Assembly (NCBI GenBank): GCA_003353785.1
Contig: PIVX01000010.1
Location: forward strand, 1-58,809
Source of the DNA: Gammaproteobacteria bacterium
GTDB taxonomy: Bacteria > Pseudomonadota > Gammaproteobacteria > PIVX01
Direction: 5' to 3'
DNA length: 58,809 nt
The notes under the pieces are model-generated. The model was not told the DNA's origin, ran no database searches, and saw only the letters and a program-made list of their open reading frames with translations. The stretch's first letter is position 1. Each line of letters begins with the position of its first letter. Positions 25,382 through 34,400 of this stretch are shown piece after piece. Made by a program: the position numbers and the translations under genes.

Positions 25382-25693
25382 GTGGGCAAAGTAGAGAAAG
25401 AGATTATGCAAAATTTGTATGTGAAGTTACTAGAACAATTGGAAGATTTGGATAAGCTTGATGATTTTGTGAGTTTAGTTGAACAGCCTTTGCTTGAGGC
25501 TGTCGTTAATTTTTCTGATGGTGATATGGGTTTTGCCTCAAGTATTTTAGGAGTTAGTCAAAGTAGTTTGGAGAAAAGATTAGCTAAGGAGTTTGGTTCA
25601 AAGGATGTTGTAGGGTTTCATGTTCTTTTGAGGAAGATGCGTGAGAAGAGGGTTAAGGATAGTAAGAAAATTAGGAAGGTTAATAAGAGGTAG
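25382..25693 (+). CDS. Fis-like DNA-binding protein 3
   Basis: The 103-residue protein starts at GTG after GGGGG. It carries a Fis-type unit at about residues 37-72 (LLEAVVNFSDGDMGFASSIL, then a recognition helix) followed by a very basic tail (KRVKDSKKIRKVNKR) that may add nonspecific DNA binding. It is related in pattern to the proteins at 1833 and 2428. It opens the cargo block between traG and traD and may regulate it. Confidence 0.65.
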   Translation: MGKVEKEIMQNLYVKLLEQLEDLDKLDDFVSLVEQPLLEAVVNFSDGDMGFASSILGVSQSSLEKRLAKEFGSKDVVGFHVLLRKMREKRVKDSKKIRKVNKR

Positions 25694-25776
25694 AGGAGGA
25701 TTAAGCTTAAAGAATACGAGATAGAAAGAACGGTACATAAAGTTAATTAATAAACGGCAAACAAAGAGGGGTGCGT

Positions 25777-26613
25777 ATGCTAGCGAAAAATAAAGCTTAT
25801 AGAATAGATTGTATGAAAGGTTTAAATAAAATAAAAGACGGTTCAGTTGATATGGTGTTGTGTGATTTGCCATACGGAGTTACGGCTAATAGTTGGGATA
25901 AGATAATTCCTATGAATGATTATGTTGTGGTTGGTGGTAGGAGGCTTAATGCAGAGCAATATTTTTTGTATTGCTTTAGTCGTGGTTTAGATGTTGAGGC
26001 AGCACATGATAGTTGGGATATTCATCGTAAGCGTGGGTTGTGGTATCACTATAAGAGAGTTACTAAAGAAAAAGGGGTGATAGTATTAACGGCTTGTCAG
26101 CCCTTTACAACTAAGTTGATTAATTCTAATTTTGGGATGTTCAGGTATGTTTGGATTTGGCAAAAGAGTATTAAAACTAATTTTTTTCATGCTAAGAAAA
26201 TGCCTTTGCGTGAGCACGAGGAGATAGTGGTGTTTTATAATAAACCGCCTACTTATAACCCCGAAGGGTTGAAGGATTGCTCTATTAAGAATTCAAGCGT
26301 TGGGTTAAAGAGTGTTAATTATAATTTTGTTCAGAAGAAAGCTTATGTGCAAACTAAAAAAGGTTATCCGTCCAGTGTATTAAAGATTGCTAATCCTAAT
26401 CAGGATAATTTTCATCCTACTCAAAAGCCATTAGAGCTTGGGAGATATTTAGTTAGAACTTATTCTAATAAAGGAGATTTAGTTTTAGATAACGCTTGTG
26501 GCAGTGGAACATTTTTAGTTGCTGCCAAAGTTGAGGGTAGAGATTTCATTGGGTTTGAGACTGATAAAGTGTATTTCAAGAAATTACAGAGTAGATTGAG
26601 GGAGGTTGTGTAG
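25777..26613 (+). CDS. Beta-class DNA methyltransferase (N4/N6 amino type)
   Basis: The 278-residue enzyme has the catalytic motif DLPYG at residues 29-33 (motif IV, D/N-P-P-Y class) ahead of the SAM motif DNACGSGTF at about 239-247. That order is typical of beta-class enzymes. HPTQKP at about 211 is the conserved element before the SAM region. It transfers a methyl group to an exocyclic amine of adenine or cytosine. No restriction endonuclease is adjacent, so it is probably an orphan used for anti-restriction or epigenetic control. The start is the ATG at 25777 after AGAGGGG; GTG at 25771 is possible. Confidence 0.9.
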   Translation: MLAKNKAYRIDCMKGLNKIKDGSVDMVLCDLPYGVTANSWDKIIPMNDYVVVGGRRLNAEQYFLYCFSRGLDVEAAHDSWDIHRKRGLWYHYKRVTKEKGVIVLTACQPFTTKLINSNFGMFRYVWIWQKSIKTNFFHAKKMPLREHEEIVVFYNKPPTYNPEGLKDCSIKNSSVGLKSVNYNFVQKKAYVQTKKGYPSSVLKIANPNQDNFHPTQKPLELGRYLVRTYSNKGDLVLDNACGSGTFLVAAKVEGRDFIGFETDKVYFKKLQSRLREVV

Positions 26614-26616
26614 ATT

Positions 26617-27066
26617 ATGGAATTACAAAATAATTTAATAAAATGCCTAGATGAAATAAATAATGGTAACTTAGGTTGGGATTGTAAATTAGCAGCTCCA
26701 GCTAATGATGTTGACATCATGAAAATTCAGAAGTTTTGTAAATCACGTTTGGGTGTGTCATTGCCGAAAGACTACATTAACCTATTGAAAATTAAAAATG
26801 GGGTTGAACATTCTGGCATGAGGATATTTGGCACTAACGAAATAGTAATCAACGGTGAATTTAGAATTTCAGGGTTCATTCCAGAAAATGATGACTATGC
26901 AGATCAGTTTGACTGCAAGCATGTTGTGTTTGGCGGCTGTGATTGCGATTTGTTTATTTATAATATTGCGGACAAGAAGTTTTATAGATTTGATCATATT
27001 AACCTATGCGAGTCTTACGGCTCTTTTGGTTGTTTGGTTGAGGATGTTTTAGGATGTTTGCTATGA
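26617..27066 (+). CDS. SMI1/KNR4 (SUKH)-type protein
   Basis: The 149-residue protein has the SUKH pattern: an N-terminal region leading to LGVSLPKDYINLLKIKNG, an ISGFIP segment, and FGGCDCDLFIYNIADKKFYRFD near the end, similar to YrhA-like members. SUKH proteins often act as immunity proteins against secreted toxins. No toxin gene is next to it, so it may protect against foreign effectors or have been retained alone. It follows the methyltransferase by three bases. Confidence 0.75.
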   Translation: MELQNNLIKCLDEINNGNLGWDCKLAAPANDVDIMKIQKFCKSRLGVSLPKDYINLLKIKNGVEHSGMRIFGTNEIVINGEFRISGFIPENDDYADQFDCKHVVFGGCDCDLFIYNIADKKFYRFDHINLCESYGSFGCLVEDVLGCLL

Positions 27067-27077
27067 AAGGAGAAGTT

Positions 27078-28412
27078 GTGAATAGTTATGTGGAAAAATT
27101 AAAAGTTAGGGCTGAGAGTGGGGATGTTGATTCAATGTATAGGCTTGCTGCACATTATAAGCCCTACTATCATACTAACGAAAAAAAGCCAGATGAGGAT
27201 ATTGAACTTTCTGATTATTGGATGTTGAAAGCTGCTAAAAATGGCTCTGCCAAAGCGCAAGAATGTATTGCCCAATATCATGAGAAAGGTGTTAGGGATT
27301 TTAAAAAAGATCATAAATTAGCGTATAAATGGTATGAACTTAGTGATTTGCATTTTTTTGAAGGGGAATTTGGGCGCGACTGTGAAATTGCTAAGGAGAA
27401 ATTAACAGAATATTATTCTAGTGACTCTTTTTGGGTTAAAGATTTGGAAGCAAGAGCAGAGCAAGGCGATGCTGAAGCTCAATATGCTTTAGGCTTATGT
27501 TTGGCTGTTGCTTACGGGGTTGATATTAAAGGTAAGGAATTTGATTGTGATGGTTTTGCTAGCGTAGAGGGTATTGTTACAGATCCTGAAAATGCCGGGA
27601 AATGGTTGGTTAAATCTGCAAGGGGAGGTTGTAAGTATGCCGAGTGGCATTTAGGAGATGTGTGGAAGTATGTATATAGCATTAGCAATCGCTTTGAACG
27701 GTTTGAATATGCTGGTAGTTATTGCTGGTGTGTTAGTTATAGATTAGCTTGGTGTTTTTATTTAGGTATTGGCGTTCCACAGAGTTTTAAAAAAGCACGT
27801 GAGTTATGGCTATTAATCTTCAAAGCAGGTCGCCGGTATTGTAATAGCGAGTTTGTTGCGAAGGCTAAAGCCGAATATCTAACTTTTAAAGCAAATAGCG
27901 ACATTATTTATGATGGTGAAAGGGCTGCGCAAGAAATTAGAGATTTATTTGAGGGTGTATTTAGTTTAGATGGTAAGTGTAGTCGGATGGGGCATATATG
28001 GGGTAGAGATATAGAATGGGCAATTGAAGATGGCAAGAAAGCTGCCAAGATAATATCTAAACGAAGAGCGACATTGACCGAGGCCAGAAATGGAGATGTT
28101 GAAGCTATGTGTGAAGTTTATAGATTAAGCAAAGAGATCAGGAGGTATTCGTTATTTGCTGATTATGACTTGGGTTTAGAGTGGTTGGATAAAGCGGTAG
28201 CTTGTGGAGATGCTGAGGCTCAGTATGAGATGAGTGAATTATATTATTGGAAGGATAGAGATGAGGTTGTCTATGACAGAGACAAAGCATATGAACTGTT
28301 ATGCAAATCAGCAGAGCAAAATTATATTCCAGCGTTGTATCGGCTACATCTATATTTTGATGAAAAGATTGATTTTGATGTTGAGATTAAACAAGTCGTT
28401 GGAGGTAATTAA
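27078..28412 (+). CDS. Sel1-repeat protein
   Basis: The protein has about 444 residues and several Sel1-like units, for example GDVDSMYRLAAHY, GSAKAQECIAQYHEKGVRDF, GDAEAQYALGLCLAVAYGV, GDAEAQYEMSELYYWKDRDE. There is no signal peptide. I prefer the GTG at 27078, five bases after AAAGGAG; ATG at 27063 is possible. Such proteins are scaffolds and, in intracellular bacteria, sometimes host-directed factors. Its stop overlaps the start of a second Sel1-type gene, implying a pair. Confidence 0.8.
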   Translation: MNSYVEKLKVRAESGDVDSMYRLAAHYKPYYHTNEKKPDEDIELSDYWMLKAAKNGSAKAQECIAQYHEKGVRDFKKDHKLAYKWYELSDLHFFEGEFGRDCEIAKEKLTEYYSSDSFWVKDLEARAEQGDAEAQYALGLCLAVAYGVDIKGKEFDCDGFASVEGIVTDPENAGKWLVKSARGGCKYAEWHLGDVWKYVYSISNRFERFEYAGSYCWCVSYRLAWCFYLGIGVPQSFKKARELWLLIFKAGRRYCNSEFVAKAKAEYLTFKANSDIIYDGERAAQEIRDLFEGVFSLDGKCSRMGHIWGRDIEWAIEDGKKAAKIISKRRATLTEARNGDVEAMCEVYRLSKEIRRYSLFADYDLGLEWLDKAVACGDAEAQYEMSELYYWKDRDEVVYDRDKAYELLCKSAEQNYIPALYRLHLYFDEKIDFDVEIKQVVGGN

Positions 28413-28756
28413 TGGATATAGATAGATTGTTGCAAAAGGCTGAAGGTGGGGATGTTGATTCCCAGTATGCTTTAGGGTTGTATTATGGATATCACTTATT
28501 TGGAAATAAATTTTGTTATGAGTGTATGCATCATGATTATTTTTGCGGTTGTTGCTTCAAATTTAGTGGCTATATATCTTTAGGAGATGATGAAGATTAT
28601 TTTGATCATTTTGATTTGCTGGAAGCAAAATATTGGTTAGTTAAGTCCGCCAAGCAAAAACATCTGCCTGCTATAGCTATGCTAGATATTCACTATAAAA
28701 ATTTTGTAAGTATTAATATTAATTTGGGATGTTCTAAGGAACGATTATGTGCCTAG
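28412..28756 (+). CDS. Short Sel1-repeat protein with Cys cluster
   Basis: The 114-residue protein begins with a Sel1 unit (GDVDSQYALGLYYGYHLFGN) and has an inserted His/Cys-rich loop (CYECMHHDYFCGCC, about residues 34-48), which may bind a metal. A second unit (AKYWLVKSAKQKHLPAIAML) follows. The ATG overlaps the stop of the longer Sel1 gene. It is the last gene before SE4. Confidence 0.7.
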   Translation: MDIDRLLQKAEGGDVDSQYALGLYYGYHLFGNKFCYECMHHDYFCGCCFKFSGYISLGDDEDYFDHFDLLEAKYWLVKSAKQKHLPAIAMLDIHYKNFVSININLGCSKERLCA

Positions 28757-28781
28757 GTGGGAGATTTATTATGTAGAAGTA

Positions 28782-28917
28782 TAAAAAGAAAAACGGTGGC
28801 TTGCAGATAGGGGTTTCAAATCTTTCTGCAAGCGCATGAGAAGCGTATTCTCATCAATGATTGTAGCATTTTGATGTTAACAAGGTCTATAGCCTATATG
28901 GTGTCGTGCGCTTCTTA
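28782..28917 (+). promoter_or_regulatory. SE4, structured intercistronic RNA-like element before traD
   Basis: A near copy of SE3 (131 of 135 positions identical, 22851 bp away). The hairpin GCTTGCAGA (28799-28807) with TCTGCAAGC (28825-28833) is now fully Watson-Crick. GAGAAGCGTA (28838-28847) faces TGCGCTTCTT (28907-28916), where two changes convert an A-U and a G-C pair into G-U pairs without breaking the stem. The competing local hairpin ATGAGAA/TTCTCAT is unchanged. It lies 25 bases after the Sel1 stop and ends before the GAGGAG of traD. Confidence 0.72.
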
Positions 28918-28951
28918 ATTTAAGTTAATTGTTAAATTGAGGAGAAAAATT

Positions 28952-31441
28952 GTGTTTACAGGTAATTTTACTAGAGGTGGTCAGACATTAAATCACCGAA
29001 TAATAATGTTTGGTCAGGTTGCTAAAAAAGGTATAGGGATCTCTATATTCGTTTCTATATTGATATTTGGCTACTATATGCGTTTGAAAGTTCCAAGCCG
29101 CGCTTGGAAGCAGTATTTTACTTACCGGAAAGCTGGTTTCTATACCACTTTTGCTATGGATGGGAACAAGGCCACTCAAGCTTATACATTGAAAGACGGA
29201 AGAGTTATTCAAGTTAAATCAATGGATGTCTTGAAAAATCCCCAAGTTAATACAAGTGTAGGTATTGTTAACTCCTCTGCAAAAGATGGTTTGTGGTGGG
29301 GGTTGTTTGGTGGCTTAGGATTGTTTTCTTTAATTGCGTTGATTTATATTTCGGATGGGAAAAAGCAGAAAGAGACTAAGCATGAGCGAGGTGCAGAGTT
29401 AGTTACAGGAAAAGAATTAAAGAAATTTGTTGTTGATAAGATAGGGGCAGTAGCAGCTTTCAACGCTATCAAATTAACAGAGGATAAAATACCACTAATA
29501 AAAGAAGCGGAGACTTGGAACACCTTATTTGTAGGCACAACAGGTACTGGTAAGACAGAAGCTATGAAAAGTGTAGCTGTGCAGGTTAGAGGTAGAGGGC
29601 AAAAGGCTGTTGTATATGATAGGAAAGGTTCGTTTGTTCCTATTTTCTATCGCAAAAATAGGGATTGGATTTTGAATCCGCAAGACTCTAGGATGCCTAA
29701 TTGGAATCTATGGAGTGAGTGTCGCGATCCAGAAGATTTTGATGCTATTGCAGAAACGCTAATGCCTCATCATATCTCAACATCAGATCCATTCTGGATT
29801 AATTCGGCTCGTACAATATTTAGTGCTGCCTGTCGTAAATTACAAGAAAGGGGATGTTTTGATGCTAGAGAATTGTTGCGCCAAGTGTTTAGTGATGCAG
29901 GGGATGAAGATAAATTAGCTGAATTACTTAAAGGCACTGAAGCTGAATCCCTAGTATCGAAGGATATAAAGCAGACAGCTCTTGGGATTAAAGCAACTCT
30001 GTCCACCTATTTAAAGTCATTATTGTATTTGCCTAAATATGATAAGAGTAAACGTAACTTTTGTATTAGGGATTGGGTTGAGCAAGATGATGATTCGTGG
30101 TTGTTCATTTCAATTGTGCGCTCTAGAAAACGTGCAGCTTATCGTCCTTTAATATCTGTATGGGCTGATATAGCTTTGCAGTCTATTTTAGATCGGGAGT
30201 TAGATCCTGATAGGCGGATATGGTCATTCTTTGATGAATTGCCATCACTCCAAAGGCTAGCCTCAATACAATTATTAATGGCCGAAGGTAGAGAGTATGG
30301 GAGCGCATTTATGACTGCTGTACAAGACATTAATCAGTTTAGAACTGTTTATGGCACTGAAGAAACAACATTGTTATCTTTGTTTAATACTCTGCTGTTT
30401 CTTAGAGTTAAACATCCTAATTCTGCTGAGTTGATGGCTAAGTGGTTAGGTGAGCGTGAATATTTGGAAAGCAAAGAGGGTCGTTCATATGGGGCTAACA
30501 CTATAAGGGATGGTGTCAATATTACTCGTGATAAACGTAGAGATCGTATTGTGTTGCCTGCTGAGATCCAAGGTCTTAAATCTTTAGAGGGATATTTAAG
30601 TATGTCTGAGGATGAGCCTATAGCTAAAATCAAATTAAAACCTAAGAAATATAAAAAAATAGCTAATAGTTTAGAGCTTCGTAAAATTACTTTTAAGGAT
30701 ATTGATTTGACAGAAGTTGGTGGTCTTGATGTTGAGATCCCAGATTTTGTAGTTGCAAGTTCAGAGGATAAATCGGAAGAAAAGCCCGAACCAATAATAA
30801 ATAAACCGAGCAAGCCAGGCGTAAAAGATAAAATAGGAAAACTAAAGTCTGAGGAGGATAAGTCTAAAAAACAAAGGAAACCTAGAAATGATAGGGGTAA
30901 AAGCAGAGGCAAAGGTGAGACAGATATTGCAAAACAAGATGTTGTTGAGCCAAAGGATGATGAGAAGCCCGAAAAAGAAATTAAGACTGTAGTTGGGTAT
31001 GTTGCAAGCCCCAAGGTTCGTAAGGATGAGTTTAAGCAGAGCATGGTGGTTACAGCTGGTCTTGTTGAGTACGGTGCTGTTAGTGGTAAGGACAATATAG
31101 TTTCCCAAACCACTACTAGGTACAAGTTGTTTTTTTTCGATGTTTTGGCTGAGATGGCGTTAAAAGATATCACTAAGGGTTGTCGATTAGAGGTTGTTGG
31201 TGAATATAAGAAGGAAGAGGAGAGTGAGGTTGATAAAGAAACTGGTGAAGAGATTATTAAGATTGTTAATCCTAGGTTTTTCGTACATACATTTCGGGTT
31301 TTGGGTCGTCCAAGAAAAAAGGAGAAACCGAAAGCTGAGGATTTGAATGAGGTTGCTAAAGACGTTGTAAGTATTGAACAGGGTAAAAGCTTAAATTCAA
31401 AAGAGTCTATTAAACCAAGTGTTATTGAGATGAGTCGGTAA
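28952..31441 (+). CDS. traD: TraD, type IV coupling ATPase, with extra C-terminal OB-like region
   Basis: The 829-residue protein starts at GTG, seven bases after GAGGAG. It has two membrane segments (about 25-45 and 105-125), Walker A GTTGTGKT near residues 194-201, and the Walker B region WSFFDELPSLQRL near 421-433, typical of the TraD/VirD4 coupling protein that hands the relaxase-DNA complex to the channel. After a Lys/Glu/Pro-rich linker (about 600-690), residues about 690-790 (YKLFFFDVLAEMALKDITKG, then RFFVHTFRVLGRP) look like an SSB-type OB fold, which is unusual for TraD. SE4 precedes it. Confidence 0.93.
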   Translation: MFTGNFTRGGQTLNHRIIMFGQVAKKGIGISIFVSILIFGYYMRLKVPSRAWKQYFTYRKAGFYTTFAMDGNKATQAYTLKDGRVIQVKSMDVLKNPQVNTSVGIVNSSAKDGLWWGLFGGLGLFSLIALIYISDGKKQKETKHERGAELVTGKELKKFVVDKIGAVAAFNAIKLTEDKIPLIKEAETWNTLFVGTTGTGKTEAMKSVAVQVRGRGQKAVVYDRKGSFVPIFYRKNRDWILNPQDSRMPNWNLWSECRDPEDFDAIAETLMPHHISTSDPFWINSARTIFSAACRKLQERGCFDARELLRQVFSDAGDEDKLAELLKGTEAESLVSKDIKQTALGIKATLSTYLKSLLYLPKYDKSKRNFCIRDWVEQDDDSWLFISIVRSRKRAAYRPLISVWADIALQSILDRELDPDRRIWSFFDELPSLQRLASIQLLMAEGREYGSAFMTAVQDINQFRTVYGTEETTLLSLFNTLLFLRVKHPNSAELMAKWLGEREYLESKEGRSYGANTIRDGVNITRDKRRDRIVLPAEIQGLKSLEGYLSMSEDEPIAKIKLKPKKYKKIANSLELRKITFKDIDLTEVGGLDVEIPDFVVASSEDKSEEKPEPIINKPSKPGVKDKIGKLKSEEDKSKKQRKPRNDRGKSRGKGETDIAKQDVVEPKDDEKPEKEIKTVVGYVASPKVRKDEFKQSMVVTAGLVEYGAVSGKDNIVSQTTTRYKLFFFDVLAEMALKDITKGCRLEVVGEYKKEEESEVDKETGEEIIKIVNPRFFVHTFRVLGRPRKKEKPKAEDLNEVAKDVVSIEQGKSLNSKESIKPSVIEMSR

Positions 31442-31456
31442 AGGGAGGGGAAAGGT

Positions 31457-34400
31457 ATGATGAATGTTACAACATTAAAGAGTGCTAGTGGTGCTGCTAA
31501 GTATTATGCAGGTTACTATGAGCAAGGAGAGCTATCGCAGTGGTATGGTAAAGGTGCAAAGATGCTTGGATTAAAGGGTGAAATTAAACAAGCTGATTTT
31601 TTAGCTTTGCTAGAGGGGAAATTACCAGATGGTCAAGAGCTTGGCAGACATGGCAAGAATGGTTGGGAGCATCGGCCAGGATATGATTTGCCTGCTTCAG
31701 CTCCTAAGTCATTTTCAGTGATGATGCTCGGAGATAAAGAGCTAATTAATTTGCATATTAAAGCTGTTACTAAAACAATCGATTTTATTCAAAGTGAATA
31801 TAGCTTTGCTAGAAATAAAGTTAAGGGTAAAAATGAGCCAGTTCAAACTAATAATTTAACAGCGGGGATGTTTACCCAGTTCTTTTCACGTGATTTGGAT
31901 ATGCAGTTACATACTCATATTATCTTAATGAATGCTACCCATGATGGAGAGAAATTCAAGGCATTATTTAGCGATACTTTCAGCAATGATATTAAATATT
32001 TGGGTTTGGTTTATCGTAATTATTTGGCTGAGTTGGTGCAACAAAGAGGGTATGAAATAGTTGAAACTGGTAAAGAGGGTTTTTGGGAGTTTAAGGACAT
32101 TCCAAAGTCGGTAAATGACCAGTTCTCCAAAAGAAGAAAGAGTATTGAGAAATATGCTAAGGATATGCAAGATGCAGGTATTTTGAATGTTGATATGCAA
32201 ATAGCTAATAAAGCTACGCGCCAAAAGAAAGATGAGTCTGCTGGATATGATGCCCTTATAGAAAATTTAAAGCAGGAGTTAAATGAAAAAACATCTATTT
32301 CAATGGCTGACATTGATAGGTTTGTAGATAAAGCTTTATCACGTGGTGCTATTGATATTAATGATGAAAAGCACTTAACAGTAAAGGCCGTTGATAAGGC
32401 AGTTAATCATTTAATGTGTTATGCGGATATATGGACTAAAGATAGGTTAGTAAAACAAGCTCGCGCCTATGGGATAGGTTTAGATATTGGCTTAATCAAG
32501 CATGAAATTGAAGAGAGGCTGGGCAAGGGATTCTTAGTTGGGGGTAAAGATAATAATGTGATGTCTTCGATAACCCATGAGCAGATACAGCAGAATATTG
32601 ATTTAATGAGAAATGGTAGGCTTGGTAAAATTTCATTTAAGTTTTTTGCCAAGATTGCCAGTCTTGGGATGTTAGAAAATTCAACTCCTTCTAAGAAAGA
32701 GCAGTTAGTATCCTTGCTTACCACTAAGAGTCAATATGTTGCTTTGAATAGCAATGATAAAGATGGTTACGATATTTTGAAAGCTTTCGGCACTATAATT
32801 CGAAACTCTAGATATTATAATGTCACGGCGGTAATTCCAACTGCTTTGTCAAAGCAATCATTTGGAGAAAGGCAACAGTTACTTGGTACAAAGGGTGTGT
32901 ATACCTTATCTGGGTTAACGAAGTATTGGGGGAAGCAGTTTGCTGAAGGTGCGCGTCTACCAAGTGCAGGGCAGCAGATATTTGTAGTTGATAAAGCTCA
33001 TTTGTTTAACACTGAAGGTATTAATGAAATTATGACTCTAGCTGATAAGCTGGGTGCTAAGGTTGTTTTTAATGTTAAAGAGAGTTTGGGGAAGTTAAAA
33101 AATCAATTGGGAGGTTGTAATGTTTTATTAGGAAAGGGAATGGAAAGTATCGGCGAGGTTGATACTAAGAGTTTAGAGGATAGGATTAAAGTATTAGATG
33201 ATAGCAATAGAATAAATGTTATCAAAGATTATGATAGTCAGTTCGACCGGATTAAAAATATTTGCCAAACAATCAAATCAGTACCGCAGGTTGTTGTGCC
33301 GACAAAGTCTTTGAAGGTTTTGCTTAATGAAGAAATCAGAAATGGTTTTGTTGAAAGTGGGAGAATTTCAACAGATTCTATTCAAGTTGATATCCTTGAT
33401 AAAGCTCCAATGTCAGATGTAGATAGACGCCATATTCAGTTCTATCAAACTGGCTATATTATTCGAGGGGATGGTCAATATTACGAGGTCAAGGATGTGG
33501 ATAGAGATGTTAATGTCCTTAAGTTAGTTAATTTAGCAACCAAGGAATTTAAGGAATGGAATTTAAATAACAGAGGCTTTAAATCCATTGACGTTTACCA
33601 ACAAAGGTCTTTGTCCATAGCTAAGGGTGATAATTTAGTTTGGACAAGAACTGTTACCATCGATGGTGAAAAGCGTAGGCGTAATTGTTTAATTGAGGTA
33701 TTGGATGTTAATGATAGAAGCAATATCAAGGCTCGTGATAATTTTGGTAAAGAATTTATTATTAACCCTACTGATTTAAAGCAGCAGCATTTCAACAGGG
33801 CTTATGTTAGAACCATTCAAGAGAGTCTATACAAAGATTCAAAGATTGATGTTTTATATTGTCCAAGTGGGAAGATTGATTCTATTAAGGCTCATACCTG
33901 TTTGGAAATGTTATCAAGGCGTGGTCAAGTAGTTGTTAGTGATATTGGTAGTCTTGGTGGCACTAAGGTTAAGAGTCTTGATGTAGAGAAAGAACGTAGT
34001 ATTAGTCAAAGAGATGGGAGAGATATTGTAGCTGATAATGCCGTGGTGCATGGGATGATTAAACTATCAGAGCGGGATGCTGTTTTTAGTTTAAAGAATC
34101 TTAAGAAAGAAGCATTAGAGTATTGTGGTAGTAGAGTTGGAATCGATGATATTGATAATGCTATTGATAGGTCATTTGATAATAAAGAATTAGTTGATAC
34201 TAAGGCTGATGATAATAAGCTAGTTAGAGATGATGCTATATTACTTACCACCAAAGAAACAATTAATATTGAAAGCCGATGTATTAAGTTAATGCAAGAA
34301 AGCAAGGACTGTTTTGAGCCTATTCTAGCTAATAACCATCCCTTAATTAAAACCATTCACAGTAATACATTTTTTAATAAAGCTCAAAAGGAAGCCATAG

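Noticed and set aside
30349..31173. 274-codon open frame on the - strand
   Set aside because: It is antisense to the C-terminal linker and OB-like region of traD, is Ser/Leu-rich as expected of a shadow frame, and has no ribosome binding site.
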